Shown: positions 8,599-17,222 of the stretch, in pieces
Position numbering within the stretch: position 1 is the first letter of the stretch
How the letters are laid out: each line of letters opens with the position of its first letter
From: Pseudochelatococcus lubricantis
GTDB taxonomy: Bacteria > Pseudomonadota > Alphaproteobacteria > Rhizobiales > Beijerinckiaceae
DNA: 64,000 bases
Direction: 5' to 3'
Assembly: GCF_011762225.1 (NCBI RefSeq)
Contig: NZ_JAASQI010000011.1
Location: forward strand, 1-64,000
Position numbers and translations under genes: made by a program
The notes under the pieces: model-generated
Told to the model about the DNA's origin: nothing
The model's database searches: none
What the model saw: only the letters and a program-made list of their open reading frames with translations

Positions 8599-8889
8599 TC
8601 AGTCGTCCGTTTCACGTTTCAGCACGCGGCCGGTCCTTGCATCGACCTTAAGCTCGGTGCGCCGGCCGGAGGCATCGACATGATAGACCTCGTAGGCTGG
8701 CCGCCCCGACTTGTCTCTGCCATCGAACTGGATTTCCACGATCTCTCCACCAAGTTGCGCTTCAAGCAGTCCAATCAACTCGCTGGCCGACATGATCCCC
8801 GGGGGCAACCGCTCGCGTTCCCCCGCCTGGGGCGCCGCAACGACCGCCACCATCACGGTAAAAAGGAGGAAGAAGGCCAGAATGCGCAT
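8599..8889 (-). CDS. Small exported PepSY-domain protein
   Basis: The 96-residue protein starts with a signal peptide (MRILAFFLLFTVMVAVVAAP). It carries one PepSY-like unit with the typical end YEVYHVDASGRRTELKVDARTGRVL. It is the first gene of the operon with the regulator and kinase. PepSY proteins in this position are thought to act in the periplasm as accessory sensors or inhibitors. A second, separately encoded PepSY protein lies divergently at 9012, so the system has a pair of them. Confidence 0.88.
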   Translation of the reverse strand: MRILAFFLLFTVMVAVVAAPQAGERERLPPGIMSASELIGLLEAQLGGEIVEIQFDGRDKSGRPAYEVYHVDASGRRTELKVDARTGRVLKRETDD

Positions 8890-8912
8890 GGGTTCTTATC
8901 TGCCTCTCCAGA

Positions 8913-8930
8913 TGACAGGAAGCTGACAGG
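8913..8930. promoter_or_regulatory. Tandem TGACAGG sites between divergent PepSY genes
   Basis: TGACAGG occurs at 8913-8919 and 8924-8930, one helical turn (11 bp) apart, in the 122 bp between the divergent genes at 8889 and 9012. A TGTCA in the opposite sense follows at about 8944. OmpR/PhoP-family regulators bind such direct repeats with an 11 bp period, so this is a plausible binding site of the adjacent regulator controlling both directions. Confidence 0.5.
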
Positions 8931-9011
8931 AGCGGACGGCTGGCTGTCACTCCAGGGCCAGCATAGTGACGGCGATCGAATCACGATCAGCAAGCAAGAG
9001 GATATTATTTC

Positions 9012-9359
9012 ATGCACAAGCTTCTTGGAACCACTGCTGCCACCGGGCTCGTTGCCGCTCTTCTCTACGCAGCTTCCGCGCAGGCGCAGACTGTGCCGAC
9101 CGTGCAGGCGGAGCATGTAGAGAAGACGGAGTCGACGGAGAACGAGCGTTCCAAGTGCGGCTCTCACCCCAGGGATCAGTGGCTGAGCGTCATCGCGATT
9201 ACAGAGAAGGCCACTGCGCTTGGCTACAACGTGCAGGGTGTTGATGCTGACGACGGTTGCTATGACGTGAGTTCGCGTGACTCCTCCGGCAACAAGATCG
9301 ACGTCAAGTTCAATCCCGTGACCGGCGAAGTCGTCAAGGTCGAAACCGAGTCGGATTGA
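9012..9359 (+). CDS. Exported PepSY-domain protein
   Basis: The 115-residue protein has a signal peptide ending near the Ala-rich SAQAQ. A single PepSY-like domain follows with the end SSGNKIDVKFNPVTGEVVKVE. Two cysteines, in SKCGSHPRD and DDGCYDV, could form a disulfide in the periplasm. An AAGAGG-like ribosome site precedes the start. It is divergent from the PepSY-regulator-kinase operon and is probably part of the same regulon. It is followed by a perfect hairpin (9381-9419) and a strong terminator (9449-9473). Confidence 0.85.
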   Translation: MHKLLGTTAATGLVAALLYAASAQAQTVPTVQAEHVEKTESTENERSKCGSHPRDQWLSVIAITEKATALGYNVQGVDADDGCYDVSSRDSSGNKIDVKFNPVTGEVVKVETESD

Positions 9360-9380
9360 TCCGGGAACGAAAATCTCTAT

Positions 9381-9419
9381 GGAGACTGTGAAGAAAAGTC
9401 GTGCGTAGTCACAGTCTCC
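9381..9419 (+). repeat. Perfect 11 bp inverted repeat downstream of PepSY gene
   Basis: GGAGACTGTGA (9381-9391) pairs perfectly with TCACAGTCTCC (9409-9419) around a 17-base loop. It lies 20 bases after the PepSY stop codon and is not followed by a T run, so it is not itself an intrinsic terminator. It could stabilise the mRNA 3' end or form part of a small RNA that ends at the terminator at 9449-9473. Confidence 0.6.
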
Positions 9420-9448
9420 ACCATCTCCGCCGGCGGGCGGCTGAAGAA

Positions 9449-9473
9449 GCGGGCCAATTGGCCCGCTTTTTTT
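9449..9473 (+). terminator. Intrinsic terminator
   Basis: GCGGGCC (9449-9455), loop AATT and GGCCCGC (9460-9466) are followed by seven T residues. This is a textbook Rho-independent terminator for transcripts coming from the PepSY gene at 9012. Confidence 0.9.
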
Positions 9474-9716
9474 GTTCCAGCGGGGTGATGGCTGTGCGTC
9501 ATGTCCTGCGCGGCGGCAACTTCCGTCTCCCGCCGCGTTTCCTCTTCCTGGCGATGCAGCGAGCATGGATTGTGATCGGTGCATTGCAGGATGACCGGTG
9601 TTTCCGGCCATGATCAATCGAGAGCGATAATTGGGGTGTTCTAAGTCGCCGCTCATTTTAAGCAGGCAATGTCTTCCGGCCGCAGGATGATGCGGCTTCC
9701 AATAAAGGAAGACAAG

Positions 9717-9980
9717 ATGAACATTCGTATCTCCACTGCCATCGCGGCTGCTGTGCTTGCCTGCGGCATCGCCTCCACCGGTCCCGTTTTCGCTGCCGCC
9801 CGTCCTTGCGAGGACGTACTCAAGGAATTCAGGGACGCCAAGGCGACGGCCAAGCCCGACGCGGCCACCTTGAAAAAGGTCGAAGACCTTGAGGCCAAGG
9901 GCGTCGAGCGCTGCAATGCCGATGACGACAAGCGCGCGGACGCTTTTTTTGCCGATGCCATGAAGCTTCTTGGGAAGTGA
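9717..9980 (+). CDS. Small exported protein of unknown function
   Basis: The ATG at 9717 follows AAAGGAAG (9705-9712) and gives 87 residues. An earlier in-frame start at 9669 lacks a ribosome site. A signal peptide (MNIRISTAIAAAVLACGIA, cleavage near VFAAA) precedes a mature part of about 60 residues rich in Lys, Asp and Ala, with two cysteines (RPCED and ERCNAD) and predicted helices. I do not recognise the family. It is 10 bp upstream of a COG4705 membrane protein gene and probably shares its transcript. It may be a small periplasmic partner of this locus. Confidence 0.75.
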   Translation: MNIRISTAIAAAVLACGIASTGPVFAAARPCEDVLKEFRDAKATAKPDAATLKKVEDLEAKGVERCNADDDKRADAFFADAMKLLGK

Positions 9981-9990
9981 GGTAACGACC

Positions 9991-10800
9991 GTGACTTCCG
10001 CCACACTTCACGTTGCAAACGAGCCGACCGGAAATGCCAAGCTGCGGCCAAACCGCGTGCCGGAGGTCACGGTGGACTTCTGGTTGATCAAGCTCATGGC
10101 GGTGACCATGGGCGAGACTGCCGCGGATTATCTCGCCGTCAATCTCGGCCTCGGTCTGACGGCGACCTCGCTCATCATGAGCGCCGTTTTCGCCGCCATA
10201 CTTGCTTATCAGTTCAGGCAGCAGCGCTACGTACCATGGGTGTATTGGGCGACGGTGGTGCTCATCAGCATTGTGGGCACCCTCGTCACCGATAACCTGG
10301 TCGATAACTTTGGCGTCAGCCTGCCAACCACCACCATCGCATTCTCCGCGGCACTCGCCGCCACGTTCGCAATCTGGTATGCGATCGAGGGCACGCTCTC
10401 GATTCACACGATCTATAGTTTCCGTCGAGAGGCTTTTTACTGGCTGGCAATTCTCTTCACTTTCGCACTTGGAACATCGGTTGGCGATCTGGTTGCCGAG
10501 CAATTCGCCATCGGATATCTCACGACGGGCCTGCTGTTTGGCGCGATCATCGCGGCGATTGCCGTGATCTGGTATGTTCTGCGGACGAACAGCATTCTTG
10601 CGTTCTGGCTTGCCTATATCCTGACACGCCCACTCGGAGCATCCTTCGGAGACCTGCTTTCGCAGCCGATCGAGTACGGAGGTCTTGGCTTCGGCACGGT
10701 TATCACGAGCCTGATCTTCCTCATCTGCATTGTCGCAATCGTCGCCTACGCAACACTCCGGCAATCCCGTAGCGAGGCGAGAACAAGGGCAGCGGCCTGA
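9991..10800 (+). CDS. COG4705-family multi-pass membrane protein
   Basis: The GTG at 9991 is preferred because GAGGT (9978-9982) lies at good spacing; a TTG at 9970 overlaps the previous gene. The 269-residue protein has about eight membrane segments. Four internal units each carry a Thr/Gly-Gly-acidic motif (TMGETAADYL, GTLVTDNLVD, TSVGDLVAEQ, ASFGDLLSQP). This is the signature of the COG4705 family, whose members often lie next to metal- or acid-stress regulators. The transport substrate is unknown. It ends at a strong hairpin (10826-10850). Confidence 0.85.
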   Translation: MTSATLHVANEPTGNAKLRPNRVPEVTVDFWLIKLMAVTMGETAADYLAVNLGLGLTATSLIMSAVFAAILAYQFRQQRYVPWVYWATVVLISIVGTLVTDNLVDNFGVSLPTTTIAFSAALAATFAIWYAIEGTLSIHTIYSFRREAFYWLAILFTFALGTSVGDLVAEQFAIGYLTTGLLFGAIIAAIAVIWYVLRTNSILAFWLAYILTRPLGASFGDLLSQPIEYGGLGFGTVITSLIFLICIVAIVAYATLRQSRSEARTRAAA

Positions 10801-10825
10801 TCGCTCCCGACTCTGGCGTGCAATT

Positions 10826-10853
10826 CAGGCAGGCCGCACAGGCCTGCCTGTTT
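10826..10853 (+). terminator. Probable terminator hairpin
   Basis: CAGGCAGGCC (10826-10835) and GGCCTGCCTG (10841-10850) form a perfect 10 bp stem with a 5-base loop followed by a short TTTG. The stem is strong but the T run is weak. It likely ends the COG4705 transcript. Confidence 0.65.
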
Positions 10854-11088
10854 GTCGACAATCAGTGTCCGATGGAAGCTGTGGGGAGTTCGTCCCGATA
10901 CATTCGCCCGGACGGACGAGGTGTCTGCCGGTCCGATCTCGTTGAGCAGCTCGTTGCAGATGGCTTCCTGACATTGTCATAATTCCATCGGAGAAAGTGT
11001 AATATTTCTTTAAAATAGACACCGAGCCGATAGCGGTCACGAGCAAAGGCGACTATGTTAAATAGTTCCGACAGCACGGACATAGACA

Positions 11089-14000
11089 TTGAATCCAGAA
11101 AATCAAAATCCGTCGATCCTGTCACAGATCGAAAAATGGTTCTTCGTGGAAATTGAAGAACCCTATAGCACTATCGAAACAAATCTGATTTTGATTTGTG
11201 TCGCGGTTATACTTTTCATTATTGTTGCAGTTTTTAATTGGATGGCGACGCATCAGGATCGGGTTCGGCGTTTCGCGGTCGGGCTTCGGCAGCGTTCGCG
11301 CGTCCGGCAGGCCGAGCGGAATCTGCGGGCGGGCCTCGCGTTTCTGTTGCGCCGTTTCGATGTCGCCGGTGCTTATGGATTGTCCTTTTCCATCACGCTC
11401 AGCGCCTTGTTCCTTGGCATCTGGTTCTTCGGCAATGTCCTTGAGCACCTGTTGTCATATGATCAGGTAGCTTTTTTCGACATGCCTGTCGCCGGCTTCA
11501 TTGCCGGTCATCGGATCCCCTGGCTGACAAGCCTGATGCAGGCGGCAGTCCTGCCGGCAACGGGCATCGGCATGGCGATCGCGGCGCTCGGCATGGTCGT
11601 TTTCCTGCGCCGCCGCCGCGGTAGTCCGCGTGTGCAATTCTTCCTGCTTGCGGTTCTGGCGGGCGCGGCGATGTTGGATATGGTCGCCGAGCGGTTGACC
11701 GGCATGCCGCCGCAGCCGGAGTCGGCAATGGCTGTTCCGGCGGTCCTGAACAACCTGCTTCTCGGCCACACCCTGGTCTGCGTCTTCTACGGCGCTGTCG
11801 CGTACCTGATTACCCGGACGCAGAGTGCCTGGGAAGACAAGGTGCTGGTATGGTCGGCCGCCGGCCTCGTCGCGGTTCTGACCGGTGTCGCGCGCGTCTA
11901 CCTCGGTGCCGACTGGCCAACCGAGATCATCAGTCGCTGGGCGCTGGCGCTCACGTGGCTTTCGGCCGCGCTCGTCGTCGCGGCAATCATCGAGCAGTCC
12001 GTAGCTGACAGGGACGCGCCGGAAAAAGTACTCGATCTCGACGGCCAGGGTGCCGACGCGCTTCCGACGCCGCCTTCCGTCGTGGATCTGGGCCGGCCCG
12101 AGGTTTCGATCAACGGGCTCAGCCGGTCTGCCGTAGCGGAGCGGCAGAAGAGAGGGGAAGTGAACATCTTGATCGAACGGTCGAGCCGCTCCATCAAGGA
12201 CATCCTTACCGCCAATGTCTTTACCCGTCTGAATGCTCTGCTCGTGGGCCTTTTCATACTGATACTTCTCGTTGGCGGCACGCAGGACGCGGTTTTCGGG
12301 CTGGTCGTTGTCGCCAACACGGTAATCGGCGTGGTTCAGGAACTGCGCGCCAAGCGCACGCTCGACCGACTGAGCGTTCTGGTGGCGCCTCGCGCCCGTG
12401 TCGTCAGGGATGGCGAAGTTCACGAACTGCCAACGGATCAGATCGTCATCGACGATGTGGTCGAGTGCCGCCCGGGCGATCAAATCCCCGTCGACGGCAT
12501 CCTGCTGGCCGCCGAGGATCTGGAGGTCAATGAATCGCTGCTCACCGGCGAGGCGGACCCGATTGCCAGGGCTCGCGGCGAACTGGTGCTGTCCGGCAGT
12601 TTCGTTGTCAGCGGAAGCGGGCGGTTGCAGGCGGTTCAGATCGGCGAAGCGTCGTACGCGCGCCGCCTTGCCCGGGTCGCCCGCAAGTTTTCGCTGTCGC
12701 AATCGCAGCTCCGTGACGGCGTCAACGACATCCTGCGCTACTCCATCTGGGCTCTCGTTCCGACAACGGTTGTGCTTTACGCAAGCCAGTTGCTCTATGG
12801 TCCCGCTGGCGCGCAGGGCGCGGCTGTAAGTTCCGTGGCGGTGATCGTTGGCATGATCCCGGAGGGCCTCGTGCTGCTGATGAGCACCATCATGGCCGTA
12901 GCCATCGTTCGGCTCAGCGGCCAGGGAGCTTTGATCCAGGAACTCGCCGCCGTGGAGTTGCTGGCGCGCGTCGATGTGATTTGCGCGGATAAAACCGGCA
13001 CACTTACGGAGGGACAGTCGACGCTGGAGGAGATCGTTCCCGCAGGAGCGGTGGCGGACGGCGCCGCGCCCGTGCTTCCCGAGGAGGTAAGGGATGTTCT
13101 GGGCGTCTTCGCACACGACGACGCGAGCCCGACAGCAAGCTCGCTCGCCTTGCGCGAGGCGTGCGCGCGTCCCGATGCCGCGATCTGGTCCGTGGCGGGA
13201 TCGGTGCCATTTTCATCTTCTCGCAAATGGAGCGCTTTCGCGTTCGCCCGTCAGGGAACATGGCTTCTCGGGGCGCCCGAGGTGGTTCTCGCTGGCGTGG
13301 AAGGCGCCGGTGCGCTTCTGGCACGTGTCCAGGCGCTCGCCGGGAGCGGCAAGCGGGTGTTGGCGCTCGTTTCCAGCAGCGAGCCCATCGCGCTGGCCGG
13401 CAAAACGCATACCTTGCCGAGCATCCGGCAGCCGCGGGCATTGATCGTTCTCGGCGAGAAGATTCGCACCGATGTCGCGCGGACGGTGCGCTATTTCGAG
13501 GAGCAGGGCGTTTCAGTGAAGATCGTTTCAGGCGATCACCCGGAAACGATCCGCGCCATAGCATCGCAGGTGGGCCTGCATCCCGGACAACAGGCTTTTG
13601 ATGCAAGAAAGCTGCCGGACGATCCTGCCGCCTTCAGCGAGATCGTGGAGGGCTGCGACCTCTTCGGGCGCGTGACGCCGCTGCAGAAACGGCGGATGGT
13701 GGAATGCCTGCGCGCTGACGGCCACGTCGTCGCGATGATCGGAGACGGGATCAATGACGTCCTGGCGATCAAGGAGGCCGATTTCGGGATCGCGCTCGGC
13801 TCCGGCACCGCGGCCAGCCGAGCCGTGGCTCAGCTGACACTGCTCAGGGACGATTTCGCCGCACTGCCCGCCGTGATCGCGGAGGGAAGGCGGGTAATAG
13901 GGAACGTCGAGCGCACGGCCAATCTGTTCATCACCAAGACCGCCTACGTCTTCGCGATGGCCCTTGCGATCGGTATCGCGCAGGCGCCATTCCCGTTTTT

Positions 14001-14511
14001 GCCGCGGCATTTGACGCTGATCAGCTTCATCACGATCGGCATTCCGGGGATATTCCTGTCCTTCGCGAACGGCGGTTCGTTGGTTCGGCCGGGATTTGTT
14101 GGCCGCGTCTTGCGTTTTTCGCTGCCGGCCGGGGCGATCGCCGCCGCCGCGACGCTTCTGGCCTACACGGCCGCGCGGGCGCTTGCGCCAGACTATGCCG
14201 GTTTGGCGCAAACCGCGGCGACGATAGCCCTCGCAGGCAATGGCCTCGTTGTCCTGTGGCTGCTCGCCCGGCCGCAACACCTCCGGCATAGGCTCTTCAT
14301 GGCTGTGTTGCCTTCAATCTTGTTGCTTGTGCTTGCATTCCGGCCTCTGCGCGATTTCTTCGCGCTGCAGTTGCCGAACCTGCCGGTATGGCTCACCATC
14401 ATCGCTATCAATATCGTCGCCGGGTGGATACTTCTGAAAACCCGACGCTTCAGCGCCGCAAAATCTGGTCCGGCTCGTCCGCATCGTCCAGAGCGTGCCC
14501 CTGACGAATGA
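11089..14511 (+). CDS. CtpE-like P-type ATPase fused to a degenerate PAP2 domain
   Basis: The 1140-residue membrane protein has two parts. Residues about 350-1120 form a P-type ATPase: TGE at 486-488, PEGL at 591-594 in the core helix, phosphorylated D634 in DKTGTLT, GDGINDVLAIKEAD near the hinge, and IGNVERTANLFITKT. These motifs match the CtpE type, linked in mycobacteria to calcium uptake. Residues about 95-300 resemble a PAP2 phosphatase in layout, with LGHTLVCVFYGAVAYLI and ARVYLGADWPTEI. The K-x6-RP motif is absent, the catalytic His of motif 3 is D275 and its Asp is E279, so phosphatase activity is unlikely. An extra hydrophobic segment lies at about 33-50. CtpE proteins normally lack this 350-residue front. 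The start at 11089 (TTG) is uncertain. Confidence 0.85.
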   Translation: MNPENQNPSILSQIEKWFFVEIEEPYSTIETNLILICVAVILFIIVAVFNWMATHQDRVRRFAVGLRQRSRVRQAERNLRAGLAFLLRRFDVAGAYGLSFSITLSALFLGIWFFGNVLEHLLSYDQVAFFDMPVAGFIAGHRIPWLTSLMQAAVLPATGIGMAIAALGMVVFLRRRRGSPRVQFFLLAVLAGAAMLDMVAERLTGMPPQPESAMAVPAVLNNLLLGHTLVCVFYGAVAYLITRTQSAWEDKVLVWSAAGLVAVLTGVARVYLGADWPTEIISRWALALTWLSAALVVAAIIEQSVADRDAPEKVLDLDGQGADALPTPPSVVDLGRPEVSINGLSRSAVAERQKRGEVNILIERSSRSIKDILTANVFTRLNALLVGLFILILLVGGTQDAVFGLVVVANTVIGVVQELRAKRTLDRLSVLVAPRARVVRDGEVHELPTDQIVIDDVVECRPGDQIPVDGILLAAEDLEVNESLLTGEADPIARARGELVLSGSFVVSGSGRLQAVQIGEASYARRLARVARKFSLSQSQLRDGVNDILRYSIWALVPTTVVLYASQLLYGPAGAQGAAVSSVAVIVGMIPEGLVLLMSTIMAVAIVRLSGQGALIQELAAVELLARVDVICADKTGTLTEGQSTLEEIVPAGAVADGAAPVLPEEVRDVLGVFAHDDASPTASSLALREACARPDAAIWSVAGSVPFSSSRKWSAFAFARQGTWLLGAPEVVLAGVEGAGALLARVQALAGSGKRVLALVSSSEPIALAGKTHTLPSIRQPRALIVLGEKIRTDVARTVRYFEEQGVSVKIVSGDHPETIRAIASQVGLHPGQQAFDARKLPDDPAAFSEIVEGCDLFGRVTPLQKRRMVECLRADGHVVAMIGDGINDVLAIKEADFGIALGSGTAASRAVAQLTLLRDDFAALPAVIAEGRRVIGNVERTANLFITKTAYVFAMALAIGIAQAPFPFLPRHLTLISFITIGIPGIFLSFANGGSLVRPGFVGRVLRFSLPAGAIAAAATLLAYTAARALAPDYAGLAQTAATIALAGNGLVVLWLLARPQHLRHRLFMAVLPSILLLVLAFRPLRDFFALQLPNLPVWLTIIAINIVAGWILLKTRRFSAAKSGPARPHRPERAPDE

Positions 14512-14610
14512 CTGGTGTTCTCATGGGCGAAACCTCGCGCGTGAGCAACAAAACCGGAGCACGCGACGAGGCGGAACCGTCAGGCATCGCGGTTATGCAT
14601 ACCGCTTTAT

Positions 14611-15186
14611 TCATCGGCCTAACAATTTGCGCGTCCGCTTGGACAGCCATGCCGCGTCAGTATCCATTCTGAGGTGAAGACCGAGATGTTCAAGCCAGAG
14701 TTCGATCTGCGTAGCAGTGGAGTGTCCGATACCCGGCTCCTCTAGCAGTTCCGCCATCGTGTAGGCCGCGGCGATCTTTGGAAGAGCGCGGGCACGGGCC
14801 TCATCCGTGCTCCCGCCGAGCGCGGAGTGCCGCCCTCGGAGAAGAGTCTTGATGGCACGGTTGGTCAGCTTCGTCCGCTCGTCCGCGACCTCCTCGACGC
14901 GGTTGACGCTGAGGATTTCCTTCGACGGCTTCGGGCAAAAGGCGCGGACGTCGCGCGGGGAAATACCAAGAGTGTGTGCAATCGCCGAGATGGAATAGCC
15001 AGCGTCGTGCAGTTTGATGACCTGCTTGCGCAAATTGATCAACATACGGCGACGGACCAGGCGTACCCGGTGCGACACGGCGAAGGCAGCTTGCTCTTGC
15101 CTGGCAGATTCAGCGGTCGAACGTATGCCGTCTTCCTGATCGCTGGTCGAGCCGGATGATGTATCCCGGCGGCGTGCAACAACCAT
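14611..15186 (-). CDS. Helix-turn-helix protein of unknown function
   Basis: The 191-residue protein has a polar N-terminal part of about 45 residues. A homeodomain-like helix-turn-helix follows (LRKQVIKLHDAGYSISAIA, then HTLGISPRDVRAFC). The C-terminal region MAELLEEPGIGHSTATQIE looks like a short helix-hairpin fold with a Pro-Gly-Ile-Gly turn. I do not recognise a named family. It converges on the P-type ATPase gene and could be a small regulator. The true start may be further in, for example the Met at residue 48. Confidence 0.6.
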   Translation of the reverse strand: MVVARRRDTSSGSTSDQEDGIRSTAESARQEQAAFAVSHRVRLVRRRMLINLRKQVIKLHDAGYSISAIAHTLGISPRDVRAFCPKPSKEILSVNRVEEVADERTKLTNRAIKTLLRGRHSALGGSTDEARARALPKIAAAYTMAELLEEPGIGHSTATQIELWLEHLGLHLRMDTDAAWLSKRTRKLLGR

Positions 15187-15707
15187 CAGGCGGCACCGCG
15201 ATCATTCGCGGCGCCGCTTTGCCGGAGATGGTGGGGATGAGGCGGAAACTCGCGGCAACCAGTGCCAGTGAACGCTGCCGACACAGGTGCCTGCCTGGCA
15301 GTCAACGTTCCGACGAGGGTTTGCCCCGGCCTCATATGATCCCTTCTCCGGCTTGCTTTCAACGTTATGGCGCATCTGTGCGTAGTCGGGAGAACAGCAT
15401 CACGGGCGAATGTAGCAGTAAAGCAGTCTGCGTTGAGCTAACGGGAAATGTTCCGCAGATTGTATATGTCTACCTTTTCCGTCATCTACGTGAGAATACT
15501 GTGGCATCGGGGGGAAGTTTTCGCCGACTGTGGCTCTGGCCGGGCACAGACAGGCAAGCACATAGCCAACACACCATGGCGATTTGCATTCCATGAAAAC
15601 TGTTCGTCTTTACCAGCAAGCTCTCCTTATCGGGGACGTCATCTACCGCTTGTGTCGTCCGAGGCCATCTGGTAGCGTTCACTGCATTTCAGGCGCTTGA
15701 TAAGAAA
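15187..15707. other. Intergenic region, 520 bp
   Basis: No frame here resembles a known protein. Short frames on both strands lack ribosome sites. The region must hold the promoters of the helix-turn-helix gene (leftward) and of the ABC genes (rightward). I found no clear palindrome or RNA element. Confidence 0.5.
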
Positions 15708-16367
15708 ATGCTACATGTGGTGGACCGAAAAGTCGCGTATTCGCCGGTAGATATCGCTGCGGCGGAATCTCTGGTCGTCGAGAATCTGTCGCGCGGCAAC
15801 GACCATCCCGCGTTCAGCCTGACCGTTGTGGCAGGGAGTTGCGTTGCAATCTCCGGTCCATCGGGCAGCGGCAAGAGCACGCTGCTCAGGTTGATAGCGG
15901 ACCTCGATCCCGGGACGGGAACAGCCCGCGTCGGCGATCTGAAGCGGGAAACGATTCCGGCGAACCAATGGCGGCGGCTTGTGACCTATGTCGCCGCCGA
16001 TTCCGGATGGTGGACGTCCCCTGTTTCTGCTCACATGTCGGATCCCGATGCCGCGCAGCACCTGCTGGCCGAACTCGGCATGTCGGAAACCCTGATGAAA
16101 GCCACACCGGAGAATATTTCGAGCGGCGAGCGTCAGCGGCTGGCGCTCGTGCGGGCACTCGTCCAGCGACCACGTTTCCTGCTCCTTGACGAGCCAACAT
16201 CGGCGCTCGATCCGGAATCCACGCTCAAGGTCGAAAAGCTGCTGATGCGCGTGAAGCGGGAAGGCACGGGATTGCTCGTCGTTTCCCACGATCCGGCGCA
16301 GATCGCGCGCATCGCGGATCGCCGTTATATGCTCTCGCATGCAGGACTGGCCGAGGTTACCCCGTGA
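15708..16367 (+). CDS. FetA/YbbL-like ABC transporter ATP-binding protein
   Basis: The 219-residue ATPase has Walker A GPSGSGKST (residues 50-58), a signature loop SSGERQRLAL, Walker B RFLLLDEP and the switch His in VVSHDP. Size and sequence fit FetA, the ATPase of the FetAB iron exporter family. It overlaps the permease gene by 4 bp, showing coupled translation. The start at ATG 15708 adds about 20 residues before the conserved core and is uncertain. The exporter would move iron or another metal out of the cytoplasm, which suits the neighbouring P-type ATPase and metal-type sensors. Confidence 0.88.
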   Translation: MLHVVDRKVAYSPVDIAAAESLVVENLSRGNDHPAFSLTVVAGSCVAISGPSGSGKSTLLRLIADLDPGTGTARVGDLKRETIPANQWRRLVTYVAADSGWWTSPVSAHMSDPDAAQHLLAELGMSETLMKATPENISSGERQRLALVRALVQRPRFLLLDEPTSALDPESTLKVEKLLMRVKREGTGLLVVSHDPAQIARIADRRYMLSHAGLAEVTP

Positions 16368-17164
16368 CGCCGATCAACCTCTCCGTCATAGACCTGCTGC
16401 TCGCCGCCTTGAGTCTGGTGATCGCCTCGGGGCTCTCGATTCTCCTGACGCTGAACATCCATCGTTCGCTGGCGATCGCTGCCCTGCGGATGGTTGCCCA
16501 ACTGCTCCTCGTGGGGCTGATGCTGCGTTATGTCTTCACGATTTCATCGCCGGCGGTAACGCTTCTCGTTCTTGCCGCGATGATCGTCGCAGCGACTTAT
16601 GAAGTCTACTCGCGGCAGCAATTCCGCTTTGGCGGCTGGAAGCGTTTCGGGCTTGGCGGCCTGCCGATCACCATCGCAACCGTATTCGTCACCGGCCTTG
16701 CGCTCACGACAGCGCTGCGGGAGGCGGCCTGGCTCGATCCACAGCACACAATCCCGCTTCTGGGCATTATACTCGGCAATGTCATGAATGGCACGAGCCT
16801 TGCCCTGAACGCGATGCTGACATCCGTGCAGCGGGAGAAACGTGCCATCGAGGCGCGTCTGTCACTGGGCGATGATCGCTATCTGGCTCTTGGAGGGATC
16901 CGCGTTTCGGCCACGCACAATGGCCTGATTCCGGTCATCAATCAGATGGCCGGCGCCGGCATCATCGTGCTGCCCGGTATCATGACGGGTCAGATTCTGG
17001 CGGGCATGGACCCGCTGGATGCCGCCAGATACCAGATCCTGCTCATGCTTCTTCTGGCCGGCGCGGGCACCATCGGCGTCATTGCCGCCACCCAGCTCTG
17101 CGTCGTCGCGATCACAGACGAGCGGCACCGGCTGCGCCTCGACCGTCTGACCGCGAGAAACTAG
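16364..17164 (+). CDS. fetB: FetB/YbbM-like ABC exporter permease
   Basis: The 266-residue inner-membrane protein has about seven hydrophobic segments. The family hallmarks GIILGNVMNGTSLALNAM and GAGIIVLPGIMTGQILAG define the UPF0014/FetB permeases. It starts with a GTG overlapping the end of the ATPase gene. In E. coli FetAB exports iron and protects against peroxide. The same role is likely here but the substrate is not proven. Confidence 0.9.
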   Translation: MTPINLSVIDLLLAALSLVIASGLSILLTLNIHRSLAIAALRMVAQLLLVGLMLRYVFTISSPAVTLLVLAAMIVAATYEVYSRQQFRFGGWKRFGLGGLPITIATVFVTGLALTTALREAAWLDPQHTIPLLGIILGNVMNGTSLALNAMLTSVQREKRAIEARLSLGDDRYLALGGIRVSATHNGLIPVINQMAGAGIIVLPGIMTGQILAGMDPLDAARYQILLMLLLAGAGTIGVIAATQLCVVAITDERHRLRLDRLTARN

Positions 17165-17222
17165 AGCATGTCACCATGACGGACTTCCCCCATTCCTCAT
17201 CGATATCCATGGCGAGCATTCG

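Noticed and set aside
11455-13116. A 553-codon frame antisense to the P-type ATPase
   Set aside because: Covers the ATPase domain in another frame; composition is unnatural and the sense protein has all expected motifs.
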